Shown: positions 34,425-46,351, counted from the stretch's first letter. The stretch is 64,000 bases of DNA from Scalesia atractyloides (GCA_947069175.1 CAMTDV010000002.1:12454988-12518987), one strand, 5' to 3'. Notes: generated by a model from the sequence alone, not told the origin. Numbers and translations: made by a program.

Positions 34425-34635
34425 TTTTATTTTTATTTTTATTTTATTTTTTTATTTTTTTTATTTTAAGGTTTTAATTAATTTACTTGTTCTTTTATTT
34501 AATTATGCAGTTTTTTATTAACCATGAATAATAAATAAATTAACTATCACTAATAAATGCATAACGTATTTTTAATAATACGTGATTCTCAAACGAAGCG
34601 GTTTGGAACCCGTTTTACACGATTGTTACAACGTC

Positions 34636-35392
34636 GATAATAACCAACTAAACCGAGGAATGATCTAACTTCGGTAGGAGTGCGTGGAGCTTGCCATTCT
34701 TGCATTGCTTTAATTTTTTGCAGGGTCGACACGAATTCCTTTGTCGTTGATGACGTGACCAAGAAATTGAACTTCTTTTAACCAGAATTCACATTTCGAA
34801 AACTTAGCGTAGAGCTTTTCGGTTTTCAAAAGTGTTTGGATGAGTCGGAGGTGTCGTTCATGATCTGATTTGGTCTTGGAATAAATAAGAATATTATCGA
34901 TAAAGACAATAACAAAACGATCGAGGTAGGGTTTGCACACCCTATTCATTAAATCCATGAAAATGGTGGGAGCATTGGTAAAACAAAAGGCATGACCATG
35001 AATTCGTAGTGACCATAGCGAGTTCGAAAGGCAGTCTTCGGAATGTCTTCCTCACGTACTCTAAGCTGATGATAACCAGAACGAAGATCGATTTTTGAAA
35101 AACAGGTGGCACCCTGAAGTTGGTCTAAAATGGGGCTAACCGATATGGAGATTTTGCAACTGGTGTAGCACCAGGTACAAGATCGATTAGAAATTCAACT
35201 TCTCGCACAGGAGGAAGTCCTGAAACATCATCGGGAAAAACTTGAGGAAAATCTCTAACAACTTGAATATTTTCAATTTTCTTCTCCTTTCCTTCTTTCT
35301 TGACAATGTGCGCTAAGAATGCTATGTAGTCCTTGCGAAGGTATTTTCGAGCTTGAAGACACGACATCAACTTGAGTCCTTTGGATGGGGTT
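34636..35392 (-). pseudogene. pol: Element A pol, 5' part: RT with internal deletion and the protease-RT linker
   Basis: Continuation of element A beyond insertion B. At 34710-34958 the RT palm reads MDLMNRVCKPYLDRFVIVFI, then DNILIYS: the catalytic DD is DN. At about 35128 the sequence jumps, compared with B, from the GATLQ-encoding region straight to the linker. This removes roughly 200 bp that encode the N-terminal RT blocks. The linker at 35125-35370 reads VVRDFPQVFPDDVSGLPPV, then FLIDLVPGATPVAKSPYRLA, and is open. Both lesions independently inactivate RT. Confidence 0.88.
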
Positions 35393-37135
35393 TCACCAAA
35401 AATACGAAGAGTTTGACCGTCGGCGAGAGGAATTCAATAAAGTTTTCATGACAAACGACTTCAGCGTGATGCTGACTAAGCCAGTCCATTCCAATGATGA
35501 CGTCGAAACTACCAATTTCATAGGTATGAGATCGATTGGAAAATCATGATCATTGAGAAGAAGAGTGCATTCACGAATGATAGAGTCTAACATAATAGGT
35601 TCACTGTCTGCTACTTCCACTGTTAATGATTCTCCTAGACTAACGCAAGGTAAACCAATAATGGATTCGAACTCTAAGGACACAAAACTCTTATCCGCTC
35701 CAGTGTCAAATAGAATAGATGCATAACTACCATTAATGAGAAACGTACCGTTAACCACATTGTTATCAGCTCTAGCCTGGTTGGCGTTGATGTTAAAGGC
35801 TCTACCTCTTGCTGGCGTATTGGCTTGGTTGGCTTGGTTCACAGGATTAGCTTGAGCTTGTGCATTAATGATGTTCACTAAACGCGGACAGGTGTTGCGA
35901 AAATGGGTTGGATCACCGCAATTGAAATAGGCTCTAACATGCGGCATCATAGGGTAGTTAGGTTGGTAAAAATGTTGAGCCATTGGTTGAGCAGGTGGTA
36001 GTAGTAGAGGTTGTTGGTAGGGAGCTTGGCCCATCACTTGGTTGTTTGGTTGGGCTTGAGGTTGGTTGCGGGCTGGTCTTTGAAGAGCGCGGCAGGTTTG
36101 GATTGTATAACCTGCACGACCACAGCTTGTGTAGTGGAGACATGGATTCTCAAGAGGGTGGTGATATTGATATCAGTTGCATTTTGGGTGAGGTCAGTAT
36201 ACTGTTTCTTGAATGGTGCGATAGGAGGAGCAACTTGTGTGATTAGAGCGGCGGCAATGGGTTGGTTGGTTTGGGTTGGCTGATTTGTTTGAGTGACGGC
36301 AAAGTTCTTCCCATTTCGCTTTCTCTTGCCAGTGAATTCAGAAGAGGATCCAGTTTGGGTTGAGGTAGGGGTTTTAGTTGGTGTTTTATCTTTCTTCTTT
36401 TCGTCCTTGAAATCCCCGTTCCTGATTTTCAGTGAGCCCAGTAGCTAGCTCCATTGCTGCTTCCAAAGTTGCAGGCGTAGTACTCATCACAGAGTCTTGA
36501 ATTTTCGAGGGAAGACCCCGAATGTAGTGCTCGATCAAATGGTAGAGAGGAGTGAACAAATTGGGAACCATTTGATTCAACTCGAGAAACCTCTTGTTGT
36601 AGGTTATATGGTCTCCCTCTTTCTGTTTCAAGAAATAGAACTCATCTTCTAACTTCTTAATTTCAATTCTTGGACAAAAGCGTCTGGTCATGAGTTCTCT
36701 CAATTCTTTCCAATTTAGGGCTACGCGGCTTGGGACGCCTCGTCTGCCTTTCTCAGCATTCCACCACATGAGTGTTACCCCATATAGACGACCAGTAGCA
36801 TAACGCACCTTACGGTCGTTGGGACAATCACAATTGAGAAGGTACTCTCCATCTCTTCAAACCAACGAAGGAGAGTAGTGACCCTTCAGTCCCTTCATAC
36901 TTTGGAGGGTCACATGAGTTGAAGTGCTTGTAGGTGCACTTGGTGGTGTTTGTGGGAGGGTTGGCAGTATTTTGACCCTCTTAGTTGATTGGGTTGACAG
37001 GATTAGCAGCGAGGGCTTGTTGGACCAGAATTACAATGTCGGGAATTACGACGCCATTTGTTGAGTTATTTGAGCAGCCATGCGCTCGCTGGATCTTCCT
37101 GATCTCCTACCTCCACGAGAGTGCCTAGAAGACAT
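35393..37135 (-). pseudogene. gag: Element A gag and protease, frameshifted
   Basis: Gag starts at ATG 37135 after the leader. The gag core at 36386-36808 reads MRYATGRLYGVTLMWWNAEK, FYFLKQKEGDHITYNKRFLE and HYIRGLPSKIQD. The nucleocapsid and protease lie at 35393-36037: zinc knuckle YFNCGDPTHFRNTCPRLV, whose first Cys is Tyr, then NPVNQANQANTPARGRAF, then aspartic protease SILFDTGADKSFVSLEFES with DTG intact. Frameshifts near 36830, 36400, 36040 and 35490 break the frame. Confidence 0.88.
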
Positions 37136-37968
37136 CTACAGGAAATATGTAACAAGTTTATGAGTTTGGCTTATAGGTATCATGTGTCGCAATTAGAAAT
37201 TAACATCCATAAAACAAATGAGAAAAATAAATTCACTACATCCATAGGATGTCTTGGGCCTTGCTCATGTTTGGGCCCCCATATATCCCCCATACTTGGC
37301 CTAGGTAGTCATGTGGGCCCCCATGACTACTGGGCTTTGTAGGGTTCACATTGGTTTTGGCCTGTTAACACTTGCACCACCCGAATGAAAATCGTAAAAC
37401 ATGATTGCGAGGTATAAAGTCAGAAGGTGTCCTAGTGTAGAAACAGTGACAACTCAAAGTGGGGTTAGTTCACACGACGTTTGGTGTGGCATGCTTTGGC
37501 CTAATAGGTCCTTGGTACTCTCATCGTTAGTCCCTAGGTAGGAAAACTGGTCCGTTATATTGGATTTATACGAATGCCAATCCTAGACAAGACGCTTCGA
37601 CTACCGGTACTTGTACCCTTCCAGTTACTACATGCCCGTCGTAGAACTCACTTTGATGAGATTGAAAACATCACAAAATTTTGAGAAAGAAAGCATGAAA
37701 AAATGTTCAAATATGTGAAAATTGAGTCGTGCGTGATGCGTATATATATAATCATGTTATGTTTACAATGTGTATATTATATTGATTATCACACAAAATC
37801 ATACAGTAGTGGGAGTGCTTGCATGCATTTGTGTGTGAGATAAATGTAAAACAAGTAAATATCATGCGTTTGCATGTAACCAATTAACACGTAAGCAAAC
37901 AAAATCTAGTCGACTATAATATTGGCTCTAAGGGTCTAAAAACCTATCCTATATCCCTATAGTCAAAA
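37136..37968 (-). other. Untranslated leader of element A
   Basis: Collinear with the leaders of B and E, including the GTGGGCCCCCATGACTAC block. No conserved reading frame. Confidence 0.7.
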
Positions 37969-37981
37969 GCTCTGATACAAA
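37969..37981 (-). other. Primer-binding site of element A
   Basis: TTTGTATCAGAGC, one mismatch from the TTGGTATCAGAGC of B and E. Confidence 0.8.
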
Positions 37982-38984
37982 CATGTCACACCCTGACCCG
38001 CAACGGATAGGGTAGTCGGGGCATGATTGAGTTTTCATCAAAGCTCATGACATTTACTATTATAAAAGTTTCATATTTATTATTTCAAATTAAAAAGAAA
38101 TATTCCAATCAACACACAAACCATACAAACACCAGATGTTCTAACAAGACATTCAAGTAACGATTTGTTCTTCTTCTAAGGCCCAATCCTATGTGTTCCT
38201 TGCTTCAACCTGATCACCTGTATCATGTGTAAAATAGAGATTTGGGTCAACAAAATTTGGCGAGTGAATCCTGTTTAACATTAGAAAGAAATGATATGTT
38301 GATTAATTTAATAAAAATGTGCATAAACCAAATATGAGCAAGCGTATATGTAATCTATCTACAAACCACATAATCATCTAGCAATGTACACGTGAGCACG
38401 ATAAGGATGTGCTGTGAGATCAAGGCTCAATCAAACGGAGCCGATCTAATTAGGCAACGCGATGCTCTACCTGTATGAAATAGGGAACTGATGGGCCTAA
38501 TGTGAATGCTTGACCGAAATGAGAAAGTATAACCACATATAACAATAAACCAGATATCACATAGCACGTTGGTTCATATAATGGAATAGCACGAGTGTTG
38601 ACTAAATGATATAAATAAAACGACACATGATACACCCAAAAACATGAATAAAAATGGGAGTTTGTAGGAATTCACTCACAGTGGGTGCGTTCTTGATTTG
38701 ATAACGAGCGCGCACGATTTAAAGATACCAACCAACGAGAAAAGTTAACCTAAATATTCATGTAATAAATCATTAAAAATATTTCTCTTATTTAAAATTA
38801 GTAATTTTATTTAATGAATTTTATTAGGCTTTTTAGACAATTTTATTGTATTTATTACTAATTTTTGTGCTTAAAAAGAAATGATTCAGTTATATAATTT
38901 TATAGTTTTTGGACAAAAAAACAAAAGTTTAATCAAAAAAATAATACCCCTTTAGCGGGTCAAACTGGTCGGACAGAGTAATAC

Positions 38985-39402
38985 GTAGCGTGTGGGACTC
39001 GAACGCGTGACCTCTCGTTTACGTGCACGCATCTCTACCAACTGAGCTACGTGTCTAACCCTAAATATATTGGAATTTAATTTTAGATATGCACAAACTG
39101 AATTAAATCATATTTCTCATTAATTAAAAAGGTTTGTTTTATTAACAATACGCTGCGTACAACCGGACTTGAACCCGCGCCCCTTGCCTCGTGTTGCACA
39201 CAGCCCGACCAATTGGGCTGTGTGACTAACCCGGAGGATATGGGAGTTTTATTACTTTTATACACTAACTGAGTTGATTTATATATTAGTTATAAAAAGG
39301 GTTGGAAATTTATAGGAAATCGGCAGCGTAGGTGTGACTCGAACTCGTGACCATTTGTTTAAAATGCACACAGTCCACCACTGGACTGTGAGTCTAACCC
39401 GA
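38985..39402 (-). other. tRNA-like module array in LTR A2 (3 modules)
   Basis: Modules at 38985-39062, 39149-39234 and 39321-39402, same classes as A1. The CACACAGCCC/GGGCTGTGTG hairpin of the middle module is perfect. Confidence 0.8.
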
Positions 39403-39710
39403 TATATATACCGATTTTAAATTCTCTTATTCACTGTTTCTACTTCATCTTCTACAATTATACCTACTGTTTCAAAAAAATCCGATAAACTCCTTGTATT
39501 ATTTAAAACGATTACAGAATATACATAATAAGGAGATGATAAAGGATTCAAAGATGTTATACCGAACAGAGGGATGCTTTGATTGCTCTGATGAAAATTC
39601 TGATGACAAAACAAGTTTTTCGGCGAGTGTGAATTGGAGAGCAGAGTTTATAGAGAGTTCAGAAAGTTTGTGTGTGAGAGTGAGCGAGTTCTACAAAGCT
39701 TCAAGGGTCA

Positions 39711-39718
39711 CTATTTAA
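39711..39718 (-). promoter_or_regulatory. Damaged TATA box of LTR A2
   Basis: Where A1 has CTATAAATAG, this copy lacks two bases and reads CTTAAATAG. This is the 5' LTR promoter of element A. Confidence 0.6.
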
Positions 39719-39996
39719 GTTAAAGGTGTTGATTTAGGTTGCGGTTCGGTTTCAACTGTTTCGGTCAAGAGTTTTAATGTGGCTATGATTTGGGTGACCG
39801 AGTAAGTGTTATTGATTCCAATAATTGAGTTAAATTCAAGATCAGGAAACTGTTTCACCAGTTTAATTCTCAGAAGAAATTGGAATGATGATTGCTTTGA
39901 AGACCTTTACCCATAACTGGGCGGGTTTTTCTTGAATTTGATTTCAAGAACTCTTTTGATTTTAAATGATTTTGATTTGGGTATATAACCGATGTG

Positions 39997-40066
39997 TGTG
40001 TGTAGTGTGGTGGTGTGTGTTTTATTTAGGTGAAGACCCGGGTTCGATACCCGCGGTCCACACCCT
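39997..40066 (+). other. Antisense tRNA-like module in U3 of LTR A2
   Basis: Same as in A1: GTGGTGGTGTG and the stem-loop CCCGGGTTCGATACCCG. Confidence 0.65.
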
Positions 40067-40554
40067 TTTTCTTGTTTTATTATTTTTTGTTATTTATAGT
40101 TTATTTATTAATATTATTATTATTTTGAACTTTAATATTTATTATTTAATATTTACTACTAATTAAATAAAACGAATTTTAAACTTTTAACATAAATGCG
40201 TAACGAACATCATACATATATTTGAATTACAAAACAGAGCGGGTTTTAGAGCCTGTTTTACGACGAATGTTACAATCTAAGCGCTTCTACAAAGTCGAAT
40301 GTTCAAATGGGTCAACTTTTTGGTCATAAATGTATTTTGGTTTTGTCCCTAGTCGATGGTTTGAAGGGCACTTAAAACTTGTGTTTTGCAAACGAAGTGT
40401 TTAGAAGTGATAAGTATGTATCTAATTATGGTCTTGTATGAATCAAATCATTTGAGTTTTCAGTGAATGATGTTTATAAAGTTTAAGTTTGTACCATACA
40501 TTTCTAGTTAGTATGATGTGTGCTTTTTCATGTTGAACATTTGGGCCTTACAAG

Positions 40555-40568
40555 TTGGTATCAGAGCC
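40555..40568 (+). other. Primer-binding site of element I
   Basis: TTGGTATCAGAGCC, matching initiator tRNA-Met complement. Confidence 0.8.
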
Positions 40569-40752
40569 TAGGTTTGAGAGGATGAATTATGTGGATATAT
40601 TAGGCATTTCAAAATTTTAGACCGAGTCGGAAAGGTAGCGTACCGGTTAGAATACCACCGACATTAGATGGAATTCACAACACATTCCACGTATTGTAGT
40701 TACGAAAATGTCTTGCGGATAAAGCAACATATGTGCCTTTTAAATCATTAAA

Positions 40753-40971
40753 ATGGATGAGAAGATGGATTATGTTGAAAGACCTGTAGCTATAAAAGAT
40801 TTCAAGGTGAAGCACCTTCGCAACAAGGCCATTAGACAAGTCTTGGTCCATTGGCAACACCAGAAAGGATCATATCTTACATGGGAATCCGAAGAAAAAA
40901 TGCGGGAGCACCAACTGACTTTATTATGTATGCATCTAGGTTTCGGGGATGAAACCTTCTTTATGGGGTAA
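40753..40971 (+). pseudogene. Chromodomain-like C-terminus of integrase, element I
   Basis: 72-residue frame with VERPVAIKDFKVKHLRNKAI, then QVLVHWQHQKGSYLTWESEE and KMREH, the pattern of the C-terminal block of plant Ty3/gypsy integrases (a VxW...TWE...M core). It is the only coding remnant of this element and sits directly before its polypurine tract. Confidence 0.75.
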
Positions 40972-40975
40972 GACT

Positions 40976-41139
40976 TGTAACACCCTAAAAAGCGTATATT
41001 TTTAATATCATTTTTGTTTAAATACCTTAGTATGAAAAATGGTATCTAGCATCACTAATCATTTGAAAACGTTAACCAGCCTGTTAGTAAAGTTTTCTTA
41101 TTTTGTATGGAACAAGGTACTAAGAGAAATTAAAATAGT

Positions 41140-41171
<32 letters not shown>

Positions 41172-43156
41172 TATTATTAAAAATGAAATAACTATCAAAC
41201 TATAGGAGTTAAATGTGTACATCTTGACAACTTTATTTAATAAAAGAAAAAGGAAAAATAAAGTTGAGGAATATGTATGTGTGTATTGAGTTTTAGAGGG
41301 GGGGGGGGGGGGAGGGAAGAATACTTCCTTAAACTTAGATAAAAGTTTCAACTATTTGATGGGGCATTAGGGGTTTGATCTTGTGCATGTATATCAATTC
41401 TTGGTCCTCTATACTTGAAAAACCTAAGGTATGTTATAATTTGTAATTTGGTGAAAGTTCTAGTAAGATTAGAAAGTTGGGAAGTATGAAATTAGTGTGA
41501 ATCTTGATGTTGAGACATAAATTGAAGTAAGAATTTCGTTTAGGATCCATGTTTAGATGAAGTTATGGGTAGAATTATGTGTGTGCTTAATATAAATATA
41601 AACCTTTATGTGAATTGCAATTGGTGTTTAGACATAACAAAAAAATATAATGAATTAAGGCCGCTAGTTTGACATAAGTTATGGTGTATGAAAATGAGAT
41701 GATTGGTATGTTGAATAAATGTAGGCAATAACTTGAAAATATGGCAAAATATTCTAAACTAAGCGACTTAAAGAAAGTCCCAAAAATGAATGCCCACCAA
41801 GTGTTTGATGAAATGCCTTGAAGGTGATTTATGTGTTTTTTATATTGAACTCTTGTTGAATATCATTTAGGAATTGATATCACCTTGTTGAGTTAGTATG
41901 TGTTTGAGATAAGTTTATGAAAAAGCTAAGTATGAAATTGTTAAGTATAGGTGTGAAAAAAGAATGTTCAAGCAATATGAAGTCACCAGGTTCACAAGAT
42001 CGAGGTAAGTTCTTTTAGGTTACAAGTTAGTTTAGTTGGTAGTGTAAAGCGAGTTAAGGTTAACATGGAATACCAAATCTTAAGTAATATTCTAATGGTA
42101 AGAAATTGTCCCGTTGAGAGGGGTCAAATGAGTAAAGAATGACAAAATGAAAGAAAAACCAAGATGTAGTACTTGGGTATGGTTGAGATAAATAATTGGA
42201 CATCAAGTTATTTAGAATGAATTCTTAGAATGAAAAGAAAGAAGGAAATTAGATGAAGTTGCAAATTATGTTGTGAAACAATTTAGTATTCTCACAAGTA
42301 TGAAAGAACTTTAAAGTATGATTACTATATTGAATGAGAAAGTTTTGAATTCATTTATATGTGTTGATGTGATTATATTATGTTGACATGATTGTAGGTA
42401 AATCTTCTTGTTAGGATTATGACGAGCTTGGAAGGAACACACCATCTAAGCGCTTTCGAAATGACTTAAGTCCAAACGGGTCAAAACCTTTGTAGTTTGG
42501 TGTTTAAACACATATTTCCATTAAACTTCTATTTTGTATGTAAGTGGTGGTGATTAGTTAGTCTAATCATATATACTTTTAAATTTGGGAAGTTCAACTT
42601 GGTCATCAATTTGGGAATTTCGTAAGAAAGTATAAAATGTTTTAAAGTGGACCTATTTTGTTATTGTCATAAGGCTTTTGATCATTAAATTTTAGAGTCT
42701 TACCTATTGGTTTGACCACCCGCACAAATTGTATTTGGGTATCGAAACCGAATTCATTCATCATTATGATTCGAGTCTTGTAGGTTTGATCAAATGCAAA
42801 TTCGTCTATTCATATATGCTTAAATTATATCGTGGACTTATCGTTCGCTATTTTTGTTCGTATCATACGTACTACAAACCTATGTTTACTCACTAACTTT
42901 TTAGTTGACCCTTTATTTTTATAAATGATACAAGATATGCAATGTGAGACTTTACAAGCTTGATGATTTATATAGGATGCGTTGGACTTGGACTCAGTAA
43001 GCAAAAAATAATTCATGATATATTATGTTGAAAACAAATTTGATTCTTGTATGTGACATTTAATTTGGGATGACTAAATTCATCAATTTTAATATTACCA
43101 TGAGTTATGAACAACCTATATCTGTCGACGTATTCCGCTGTTGGTTGGGTGTTACA
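40976..43156 (+). repeat. Second LTR of element I
   Basis: Begins TGTAACACCCTAAAAAGCG. It contains the unoccupied equivalent of the element A target site at 42440-42456 (ACACACCATCTAAGCGCTT). The 3' boundary is uncertain. Confidence 0.55.
41141..41172. repeat. (AT)n(AG)n microsatellite
   Basis: Alternating AT followed by AG units. A 15-base G run lies further on at 41298-41312. Confidence 0.85.
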
Positions 43157-43639
43157 CAGGGGAACACGGCCGTGTATGGTTGCGCTCGGTCGTGCCTCGT
43201 CTTTTCTCCCAACAACTAGTTGTCCTTCTTGTCCTTTCCCTGTCCTTTGTATTCATTCCATTATAGGCACGGTCATGCCTAGGTTATGCAAGACTGTGCA
43301 TGGACAGGTGTCCAGATAGGGCTTCCAAAGGTGTTAGTCTTGTCAGGTCTCGAAGCTTCTATTCCTTGCATTATTCATGCACAACCGTGCCTAGTTAGGC
43401 ACCGTATTACCTCCGTATAATGTGGACTTTTTTAACCATTCTTGGGTTGACTTGTACCACTGAGTTGTTAGGCATGATCGTGCTCATAGCCATGCACCGC
43501 CGTGCCTATCTGGTACTTTGCTGATTTTCTTGGAATCCAAAATTTTTTCTTCGTTTTTGCTCGTTTTTCGTTTCTTTTCATCTAAAGCCCTTAAAAACCT
43601 GTAATTACCAAATAGGAACGATTTAGGTAGTATTTTTTA
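43157..43639. repeat. Degenerate LTR-like sequence with CACGGCCGTG motifs
   Basis: Repeated variants of CACGGCCGTG, GGCACGGTC and CCGTGCC. Similar motifs occur at 62110-62240 and 63870. They are common in plant gypsy LTRs. No boundaries were found. Element G starts inside or next to it. Confidence 0.4.
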
Positions 43640-45338
43640 TGTATTGAATAAGACATTCATTTATTGTGTACATTTTGTAGTATTTTAGTTGGTTTTCGTT
43701 TCGGTTTGTCAATAATATATCTACTTTTAATCAAAATACGTTTTGTAGGTCTTGGTTCGTGAAAGTGGCTGAAAAGACGGGAAAAATGAGTTGAAATGAT
43801 AAACGAGACCAACCCGGATCGTAGTTGGAACCCGAGAGAAGAAACGAATCGCAAAACGGGTGAAAACTGCCGCTGGCGGCCCGCGACCGAACCACCTAAA
43901 GCCTCTCGGGGCCAGCGAGAGGCTATAAGTTATCCGGAAAGTTATTACTCGGTCGCATGGCGCGACGAGATCCTAATCCCTCTCGCGGCCGGCGAGAGGG
44001 TAATGTTACCAGAAAGTTACATAATCCTATCAGATTTGTGAGAAACAGGCTTTTTTAATGAGAGTTTAACCGCAATTACAATGGAACTTGACGAAATGGA
44101 GAGTTTAACAGCACAAATTCTGGATTTTTAGAGCTTGTAATTGGAGTTTAAGCCGCTAGGAATCATCAAGGTGAAGCAAGAGCTTGGAGACTAAAGCAAA
44201 CACGGGTTATATTGCGAAATTCCTTCACTTTTAGTTCCCGTTGTGTTTAACTTTGATGAATTCTGATTTTAACTTTGTTTTGATTGTTTTTGAGACCATG
44301 TTAATTGGCTAAGCTTATGTTGCTACCTAGGTTTTGATTTATTTATTATGAAAGTTTGGAACTTGTTTTGATTTATTAATGTTTGAATGGTGCTTTTAGT
44401 AAGTAAACAACTTTGACTTTTTGATTTAGTGTATTTGCATGATTTGAGTTAGTTATTGATTAATTAGTTGTTTTACATAAATCTTGTTGGATGTCTTCCA
44501 TAGAATAGGTTTGTGTTGATTTTTGGGTCTTGACGGGTTCGGGTAATCATCCTGTAGAATTGGCCAATAAACCAGAAAAAACAATTAAATAAGATATATA
44601 ATTAATTCTTAACATTATACTAGAATTAATTATTTAGAAATAACAATCTATTAACTGAATTGATTAGGTAAATTGTTAGATTTAGGTTTTTAGAAAATTT
44701 CAAGTATAGTTTAATTGCCATAATCGAGTCGGTTGAAACTAAATCAAGAGTCATAGTTGGTCCAAGCTTTCTTTTAAGAGGTAGTTAGTTAATTTAGGCA
44801 CTTTACTAAATAATAGATAACCAAAAGGAAGTCTTAAAACCGGTAAACCTAACTACTCGTAGTATATCATAGGTGTCTTCCCGAGAAGGGTTGGGGGTCC
44901 TGTTTTGTATACCTTAGAATTTAGTATTTCAAGATCCCGGTTTCCCATTTACATTATTAATCAATTAAAAACCCAAATCGATAGCAATAGAAAATCTAAC
45001 CTAGGTAGCCATTTTACCATCTTTGAATTAATCACTAATTTAAAACTTCATTTTAATTTGCTTTAATTAAGTAGTTTTAGTATAATTATAATTTTAGAAT
45101 TATTAGCAAAAACCCCCCAAAAATATAAATAAGTGTGTTAACTGAGTTTAGATCGAGTCGTCAATATAATTAGAGAGTCTCGTGGGTTTGATAATCTGGA
45201 CTTACTTAAGCTATTCTACAATTGATCGGTCCACTTACCGGTTAGTAGTTTAGTAAAATTTAGAAGTTTAGAGTATAATCTGAGTCTAGAATTAGGGTAA
45301 TTTTAATTGTTTTTAATTAACTACTTTTTAGAACATCA
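43640..45338 (+). repeat. LTR1 of element G
   Basis: Starts TGTATTGAATAAGACATTC and ends GAACATCA just before the primer-binding site. It contains GC-rich palindromes (GCCTCTCGGGGCCAGCGAGA at 43901, CCTCTCGCGGCCGGCGAGAG at 43979) and shows the intact version of the site where F inserted in LTR2. Confidence 0.8.
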
Positions 45339-45343
45339 AGGTT

Positions 45344-45361
45344 TGGTGCCGTTGCCGGGGA
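45344..45361 (+). other. Primer-binding site of element G
   Basis: TGGTGCCGTTGCCGGGGA, the form used by Athila/Tat elements (complement of tRNA-Asp). Confidence 0.85.
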
Positions 45362-45540
45362 CTCTCTTTTGCAGTTGTGTTGATTACTCGATTTAGGCTT
45401 AATTGTTTCATACATGTTTACCGTTTTTGGTTTGCGTCGTAGGAGTTTATAAAATTTAGTTAGTTTAAACTTTCTTATTTAATTTATTTTTAGTGTCTTT
45501 TCTGAATTTTCCTACTTGTCTCGTTTCCGGTTTTTAGTGG

Positions 45541-46351
45541 ATGCCCCATACGCGTTCGCAAGGACCTCCGCCGAAGCCGTAAATGAATACATCTTCTCCT
45601 TCCTTGCCAAAGGTTAGTACTTCTTCGTCCTCTTTTTTCGGTTTTTCCGATTCATCCCGCCCTTTTATACCACCCGACTTTGACTTTACACCAAAGCCCT
45701 CACCGCCTAATTCCCCATCGCCCCGTATAGTTCATAGAAAGGCAAGTCCACCACCTGTTTTCCCATGGCTAATAACCAAACCGTTTACCAACAGGCAACC
45801 ACCGGTTTCACCAGTGCGAACTCGCCCATCACTCTTCCTCCCATGAATAATGACAAAGCTTGGCAAATCCCATCTTACATCATGACCGCGATAACCAACT
45901 CGTGCCAATTCCACGACCGTGATGACGAGGATGGCCTGCCCATATTAACCGCTTACCCGCCTCTATCACACTTTCAACATGGAAGGTGCGGGCAACGATG
46001 CCCGTTCCCTTCAAGTCTTTCCCTTTTCTCTTGGTAGGACGAGCCGCCGTCTAGCTTGACTCTCAACCACCCAGTACTTTCACTACTTGGGCCGCTCTAC
46101 AAGATGCTTTCCTTAAGAAATACTTTCCACCCGCAAAAGCATCTCGCCTTCGTGATCGGTTCTATTCGTTTCGGATGGAACCTGACGAGCCTTATCATCT
46201 AGCCTGGGAGCGTTTCCAAACCTTGGTCGGATCATTGAGTTTTTCGGATAACTTATTCAGAACTACGGCGGAACATCCTCCAGTTAACGGAACATTTGAA
46301 AGCTCCCCCAGCCTATCTGTTCAGCACTTGGGTTTTAATATGGACAATTAA
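45541..46351 (+). pseudogene. gag: Element G gag, frameshifted
   Basis: Starts MPHTRSQGPPPKP at 45541, then hits a stop at 45580. Continues through a Pro/Ser-rich part, then WQIPSYIMTAITNSCQFHDR and DDEDGLPILTAYPPLSHF, then in other frames HFNMEGAGNDARSLQVFPFS and AALQDAFLKKYFPPAKASRL with RMEPDEPYHLAWERFQTL. This is the Athila-type retrotransposon gag. It breaks off after TLVGS and runs into an unrelated short tail ending at 46351. At least one stop and three frameshifts. From 46352 to 46646 I see no gene. Confidence 0.8.

Larger units (their letters stand above)
19734..34630 (-). mobile_element. Element B: near-complete Ty3/gypsy retrotransposon nested in element A
   Basis: Flanked by the exact TSD ACGTC (19729-19733 and 34631-34635). 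It interrupts the RNase H/RT region of A, and the uninterrupted equivalent of that junction can be read in B itself near 28850. It contains solo LTR C in its 3' LTR and solo LTR D in pol. Without them it is about 10.05 kb, with LTRs of 2249 and 2254 bp that look very similar by eye. Genes on the minus strand in order: gag, protease, RT, RNase H, integrase, chromodomain-like tail. Catalytic residues in RT and RNase H are intact, but frameshifts and the D insertion inactivate it. Confidence 0.92.
32377..34630 (-). repeat. LTR B2 (5' LTR of element B)
   Basis: 2254 bp, starts TGTCACACCCTGACACGCAG and ends TGTTACA before TSD ACGTC. Collinear with B1 throughout. Confidence 0.92.
15412..40274 (-). 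mobile_element. Element A: Ty3/gypsy retrotransposon with tRNA-like LTRs, interrupted by element B
   Basis: Both ends are LTRs of one family and are flanked by the exact TSD ATCTA (15407-15411 and 40275-40279). Genes run on the minus strand: gag-protease, reverse transcriptase, RNase H, integrase, chromodomain-like tail. Element B (19734-34630) plus its duplicated ACGTC sits between RNase H and RT, so the element alone is about 10 kb. The primer-binding site resembles initiator tRNA-Met complement. The order RT-RH-IN marks it as Ty3/gypsy, and the conserved C-terminal block after integrase suggests a chromovirus such as the Tekay group. It is dead: pol is frameshifted, RT has a deletion and catalytic residues are changed. 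Confidence 0.9.
37984..40274 (-). repeat. LTR A2 (5' LTR of element A)
   Basis: 2291 bp, TGTCACACCCTGACCCGCAA to TGTTACA, followed by TSD ATCTA. Collinear with A1 with scattered small differences. Confidence 0.92.
40280..43156 (+). mobile_element. Element I: decayed plus-strand Ty3/gypsy element hosting element A
   Basis: After the A insertion the first LTR ends at 40552 (GGGCCTTACA). A primer-binding site follows at 40555-40568, then only about 420 bp of interior ending in a chromodomain-like coding remnant and a purine-rich tract (TTATGGGGTAAGAC), then a second LTR from 40976. Almost all of gag and pol has been deleted. The second LTR is collinear with 14660-15411 and probably ends near 43156 (TTGGGTGTTACA); this end is less certain. 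Confidence 0.65.

Noticed and set aside
36011..36283. Plus-strand frames opposite gag (also 30610-30834, 35983-36246, 52293-52607)
   Set aside because: Antisense shadows of gag in the minus-strand elements.
43796..44041. 81-codon frame in the LTR of element G, with a related frame at 57601
   Set aside because: Present in both LTRs because they are copies; it lies in GC-rich palindromic sequence and resembles no protein.
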